DNA of 64,000 nt. Source: Asanoa ferruginea. Lineage in GTDB: Bacteria > Actinomycetota > Actinomycetes > Mycobacteriales > Micromonosporaceae. Within the stretch, counting starts at the first letter, position 1. Every line of letters starts with the position of its first letter. The notes beneath the pieces are model-generated. The model was not told the origin of the DNA and searched no databases. It saw only the letters and a program-made list of their open reading frames with translations. The translations under genes and the position numbers were made by a program. The stretch lies in the NCBI RefSeq assembly GCF_003387075.1, contig NZ_QUMQ01000001.1, forward strand, positions 7,874,001 through 7,938,000, written 5' to 3'. Positions 61,200-64,000 of the stretch are shown here, one piece after another.

Positions 61200-61750
61200 G
61201 AGGCCGCCGGCCCGACCCGGCTGAACAACGAGTCGACCGGGATGACCGTGCCGGCCGACCGCTCCGGCTCGACCATCTCGATGGTCACCACCTCGGGTGC
61301 GGCGTCGGCGATCGCCGACTCGACCGAGGCCTTCAGGGCGCCCGAGGAGCAGCCGCTGGCGGTCATGCGTACCCGGGCGATCCCGTCGCGGGTGATCTCG
61401 ATGAGCGTGGCCTCGCCGCCGGGCGCGACCGCCGCGAGCGCGTTGGCCACCCGGGTCGACGCGCTCTCCGGGTGCAGACCGTGCACCAGCAACAGGCTGG
61501 AGACCAGTCCGTCGGCGGCCAGCGCCTCGAGCACGTCGTCACCGAGGGCGTCGCGCTCGTGCAGCAGTTCGAGCAGCCGTTCCAGGCCCGCGCCGTAGAG
61601 GTCGACGACGAGCCGGACGAGTTCCTCGGCCCGTTCGCGGGCCACCGCACCGCCGGCCGCGCTCGCCGTGACCAGTGCGTCGATGCGGTCGCCGGCCGCC
61701 GCCCAGTCGGACTGGGCGGCGGCCGGGATCTGCGATTCCACTGTGGTCAC
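61196..61750 (-). CDS. NifU-domain protein of the hydrogenase operon
   Basis: This is a 184-residue protein. The C-terminal half (about residues 85-165) is a NifU C-terminal-like domain: LLLVHGLHPESASTRVANAL, then GIARVRMTASGCSSGALKAS. The usual CxxC is reduced to a single Cys in GCSS, so classical [4Fe-4S] scaffold use is doubtful. The N-terminal 80 residues are helical. It directly follows the large-subunit gene with a GTGA overlap and could help mature the iron-sulfur clusters of the small subunit. Confidence 0.85.
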   Translation of the reverse strand: MTTVESQIPAAAQSDWAAAGDRIDALVTASAAGGAVARERAEELVRLVVDLYGAGLERLLELLHERDALGDDVLEALAADGLVSSLLLVHGLHPESASTRVANALAAVAPGGEATLIEITRDGIARVRMTASGCSSGALKASVESAIADAAPEVVTIEMVEPERSAGTVIPVDSLFSRVGPAAS

Positions 61751-63537
61751 TCGGCGCCGGCCGTCTGCGTCGGCGAGTGCAACATCTCGAGCTTCTTGCC
61801 ATCACCCAGATACATGTGTACGCCGCACGGCAGGCACGGGTCGAAGCTGCGTACCGTGCGCATGATGTCGATGCCCTTGAAGTGCTCCCGGTCGTTCTCC
61901 TCGAAGATCGGCTGACCCTGCACCGCGTCTTCGTAGGGGCCGGGCGTGCCGAGGCTGTCCCGCGGGCTCGCGTTCCACGGCGTCGGTGGGTAGGGGTGGT
62001 AGTTGGCGATCTTCCCGTCCCGGATCACCATGTGGTGCGAGAGCACGCCGCGCACCGCCTCGGTGAACCCGCAGCCGACACCGTCCTTGGGCACGTCGAA
62101 CTTCTCCCAGGTCTTGGTGCGGCCGCCGCGGATCTCGACCAGCGCCTGCTCGGCGAAGTGCAGCGCGCACGCGGCCGCGTACGCCTGGAAATAGGTCCTT
62201 GCCCTGTTGCGCTCCAGCGTGTTGCTCCACTGGGGAATGTGCCACTCCAGCTCGACCGGGCCCTTGAGGGCGGTCTTCGGGAGGTTGATCTTCACGCTGC
62301 GCCCGGTCGACTGCACGTAGCCGATGTCGACGAGGCCGGCCAGCGCGGTCGACCAGAGCCGGGCCAGCGGGCCGCCGCCGGTGTCCAGCGCGAGATAGTC
62401 CTTGCCGTCATACCACCGGGGCGACATCACCCAGCTGTAGTTGTTGTCCAGGTCGCGCTTCTGCGGCTGCGGGTTGGTGTGCTGGTTCCACGGGTGGCGC
62501 CGGTCGACCGGGTTGCCGAGGGGGTCCTCGGTCACGAACATCTCCTGGCCTTCCCAGTCCTGGTAGTAGGACGAGCCGAGCAGGATGCGGATGCCCAGGT
62601 TGATCCGGACGAGGTCGGTGGTGACCAGCTTGCCGTCGACGACGACGCCGGGGGTCACGTACATCTTGCGACCCCAGTCCGTCATGTCCTTGTATTCGAA
62701 GTTGCAGTGCTCGGGGTCCTGGAAGGAGCCCCAGCAGCCGAGCAGGATCCGCCGGTTGCCGACCATCTCGTAGCCGGGCAGCGCCTCGTAGAAGAAGTTG
62801 AAGAGGTCGTCGTGCATCGGCACGACCTTCTTCATGAACTCCACGTAGCGCATCAGCCGGCTCAGGTAGTCGGTCATGAGCTGGATGGTCGCGACCGTGC
62901 CGACGCCGCCCGGGTAGAGCGTCGAGGGGTGCACGTGGCGCCCCTCCATCAGGCAGAACATCTCCCGGGTCATCCGGCTGACCTGCAACGCCTCGCGGTA
63001 GTGGTCACCCGTGAACGGGTTGAGGGCGCGCATGATGTCGCCGATGGTGCGGTAACCGTGGGCTCCGGCGTTGGGCGACTCCGTGCGGTTGGCCATCTCC
63101 AGCACGCCGGGGTTGGTCTCGGCGACCATCTTCTCGCAGTAGTCGACCCCGACCAGGTTCTCCTGGAAGATGTTGTGGTCGAACATGTATTCGGCGGCCT
63201 CGCCGAGGTTGACGATCCACTCGGCGATGGCCGGCGGCTTGACCCCGTAGGCCATGTTCTGCGCGTAACACGAACAGGTGGCGTGGTTGTCGCCGCAGAT
63301 CCCGCAGATGCGACTGGTGATGAAGTGCGCGTCGCGGGGATCCTTGCCCTTCATGAAGATGGAGTAACCGCGGAAGATCGAGCTGGTGCTGTGGCACTCG
63401 GCGACCACGCGCTGGTTGAAGTCAATCTTGGTGTAGATACCCAGGCTCCCGACGATGCGGGTGATCGGGTCCCACGCCATGTCCACCAGGGATTCGGTGC
63501 CCTGGCCCGCAGCGCGCTGCGGTTGCGTCACCGTCAT
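61747..63537 (-). CDS. hhyL: [NiFe] hydrogenase large subunit, group 1h type
   Basis: This 596-residue catalytic subunit splits H2 at the NiFe centre. The L1 motif is SRICGICGDNHATCS with nickel ligands Cys78 and Cys81; the L2 motif is DPCLPCGVH at about residues 566-574 with Cys568 and Cys571. A 22-residue tail (MYLGDGKKLEMLHS onward) follows the His and should be removed by the protease encoded in the operon. L1/L2 forms and the accessory gene set match high-affinity, oxygen-tolerant group 1h (formerly group 5) enzymes that scavenge atmospheric H2 in spores and starved cells. Its stop overlaps the NifU-like start. Confidence 0.95.
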   Translation of the reverse strand: MTVTQPQRAAGQGTESLVDMAWDPITRIVGSLGIYTKIDFNQRVVAECHSTSSIFRGYSIFMKGKDPRDAHFITSRICGICGDNHATCSCYAQNMAYGVKPPAIAEWIVNLGEAAEYMFDHNIFQENLVGVDYCEKMVAETNPGVLEMANRTESPNAGAHGYRTIGDIMRALNPFTGDHYREALQVSRMTREMFCLMEGRHVHPSTLYPGGVGTVATIQLMTDYLSRLMRYVEFMKKVVPMHDDLFNFFYEALPGYEMVGNRRILLGCWGSFQDPEHCNFEYKDMTDWGRKMYVTPGVVVDGKLVTTDLVRINLGIRILLGSSYYQDWEGQEMFVTEDPLGNPVDRRHPWNQHTNPQPQKRDLDNNYSWVMSPRWYDGKDYLALDTGGGPLARLWSTALAGLVDIGYVQSTGRSVKINLPKTALKGPVELEWHIPQWSNTLERNRARTYFQAYAAACALHFAEQALVEIRGGRTKTWEKFDVPKDGVGCGFTEAVRGVLSHHMVIRDGKIANYHPYPPTPWNASPRDSLGTPGPYEDAVQGQPIFEENDREHFKGIDIMRTVRSFDPCLPCGVHMYLGDGKKLEMLHSPTQTAGAE

Positions 63538-63559
63538 CGGTTCGGCCTCTCTCGTCGGA

Positions 63560-64000
63560 TCACCAGGTGCGCTGCGCGCCGGTGGTCAGTTCGCGGCCGC
63601 GCTTGCGCCACTTGGGCTCGCGGTCGAGCGTGTGAGTTGTGATCTTGCGGAGGCGGCGCATCGTGTTGCCGTAGGCCGCGACCGTGGTCGAGGAGAGCTT
63701 GCCGCCGGGCGGCTCGTCCATGAACGGCATGAACTTGTCGGGGAAGCCGGGCATCGTGCAGCCGATGCAGATGCCGCCGACGTTGGGGCAACCGCCGATG
63801 CCGTTCATCCAGCCGCGCTTGGGCACGTTGCACATGACCGCCGGGCCCCAGCAGCCGAGCTTGACGATGCACTTGGGCGACCCGTACTCGGTCGCGAAGT
63901 CGGCCTGCTCGTAGTAGCCGGCACGGTCACAGCCCTCGTGCACGGTGGCGCCGAACAGCCAGGTCGGCCGCAGCGCGTCGTCGAGCGGGATCATCGGCGC
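63560..64000 (-). CDS. hhyS: [NiFe] hydrogenase small subunit, group 1h type (5' end outside window)
   Basis: This is the C-terminal 146 residues of the electron-transfer subunit. Cluster ligands are visible in VHEGCDRAGYYEQADFATEY, KCIVKLGCWGPAVMCNVPKR and NGIGGCPNVGGICIGCTMPG, which bind the medial and distal iron-sulfur clusters. The N-terminal part with the proximal cluster is beyond the right edge. No C-terminal membrane helix is present, so the enzyme is not anchored through this subunit. It precedes the large-subunit gene by 22 bp. Confidence 0.93.
   Translation of the reverse strand, partial: APMIPLDDALRPTWLFGATVHEGCDRAGYYEQADFATEYGSPKCIVKLGCWGPAVMCNVPKRGWMNGIGGCPNVGGICIGCTMPGFPDKFMPFMDEPPGGKLSSTTVAAYGNTMRRLRKITTHTLDREPKWRKRGRELTTGAQRTW

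Noticed and set aside
1-64000. CRISPR arrays, tRNA or rRNA genes, replication origins
   Set aside because: No regularly spaced repeats with unique spacers, no cloverleaf or rRNA-like sequence, and no DnaA-box cluster were seen on reading both strands.

Overview
The window is very GC-rich with strong third-position G/C bias, many GTG starts and many ATGA/GTGA stop-start overlaps. SARP, AfsR-type and LAL regulators, a type II polyketide fragment and a group 1h-type hydrogenase operon all point to a filamentous actinomycete; a member of the Micromonosporaceae or a close relative is my inference. No rRNA, tRNA or CRISPR array was seen.

Layout. 1-5552 (minus): one end of an aromatic (type II) polyketide operon: an aromatase running into a cupin (cut by the window edge), an acyl carrier protein, a complete acetyl-CoA carboxylase (AccC, AccB, fused AccD-AccA) and a degenerate AMP-ligase, all but one junction translationally coupled. 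A divergent SARP gene (5751-6563) is the probable activator. 6538-9330: a TetR repressor with a double palindromic operator and its divergent aldo/keto reductase, a nucleotidyltransferase and a small MerR-like regulator behind a GC-rich hairpin and a possible 52-residue ORF. 9921-15190: an adenylate kinase paralogue, a FAD monooxygenase and an AfsR-type regulator carrying two frameshifts. 15229-15392: a MITE-like palindromic element abutting an SRPBCC-ArsR-SRPBCC operon with twin palindromic operators. 16728-21310: nadE and a siderophore ABC importer under an iron-box-like sequence. 21465-22937: an MFS transporter.

22938-26260 reads as an island: plainer base composition, unrecognised genes, and a right edge where a membrane-protein ORF and a secreted putative metallopeptidase both lose their 3' ends. 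28322-36661 carries a LAL regulator, an SDR/DUF427/SDR operon, an XRE-NB-ARC-TPR regulator and a second SARP, the last facing a secreted amidase across four 10-11 bp direct repeats. 38883-50970 is general accessory chromosome: phosphotransferase-like protein, APC permease, eRF1-like protein, SPW membrane protein, phosphatase and methyltransferase genes containing in-frame minisatellites, DUF1801, serine hydrolase, a large AfsR-like regulator and an SDR.

50974-64000 (minus) is one long coupled operon for a [NiFe] hydrogenase of the high-affinity, H2-scavenging group 1h type: small subunit (partial), large subunit, NifU-like protein, DUF5947, DUF6084, a 463-residue accessory protein, a 39-residue membrane peptide, a maturation protease, a HypC-HypF fusion, HypC, HypD, HypE, DUF6390 and a CorA-type metal transporter. 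Two copies of a 77-bp unit sit between accessory genes. Each creates a 26-codon ORF whose start and stop overlap its neighbours by ATGA. HypA and HypB are not in the window.
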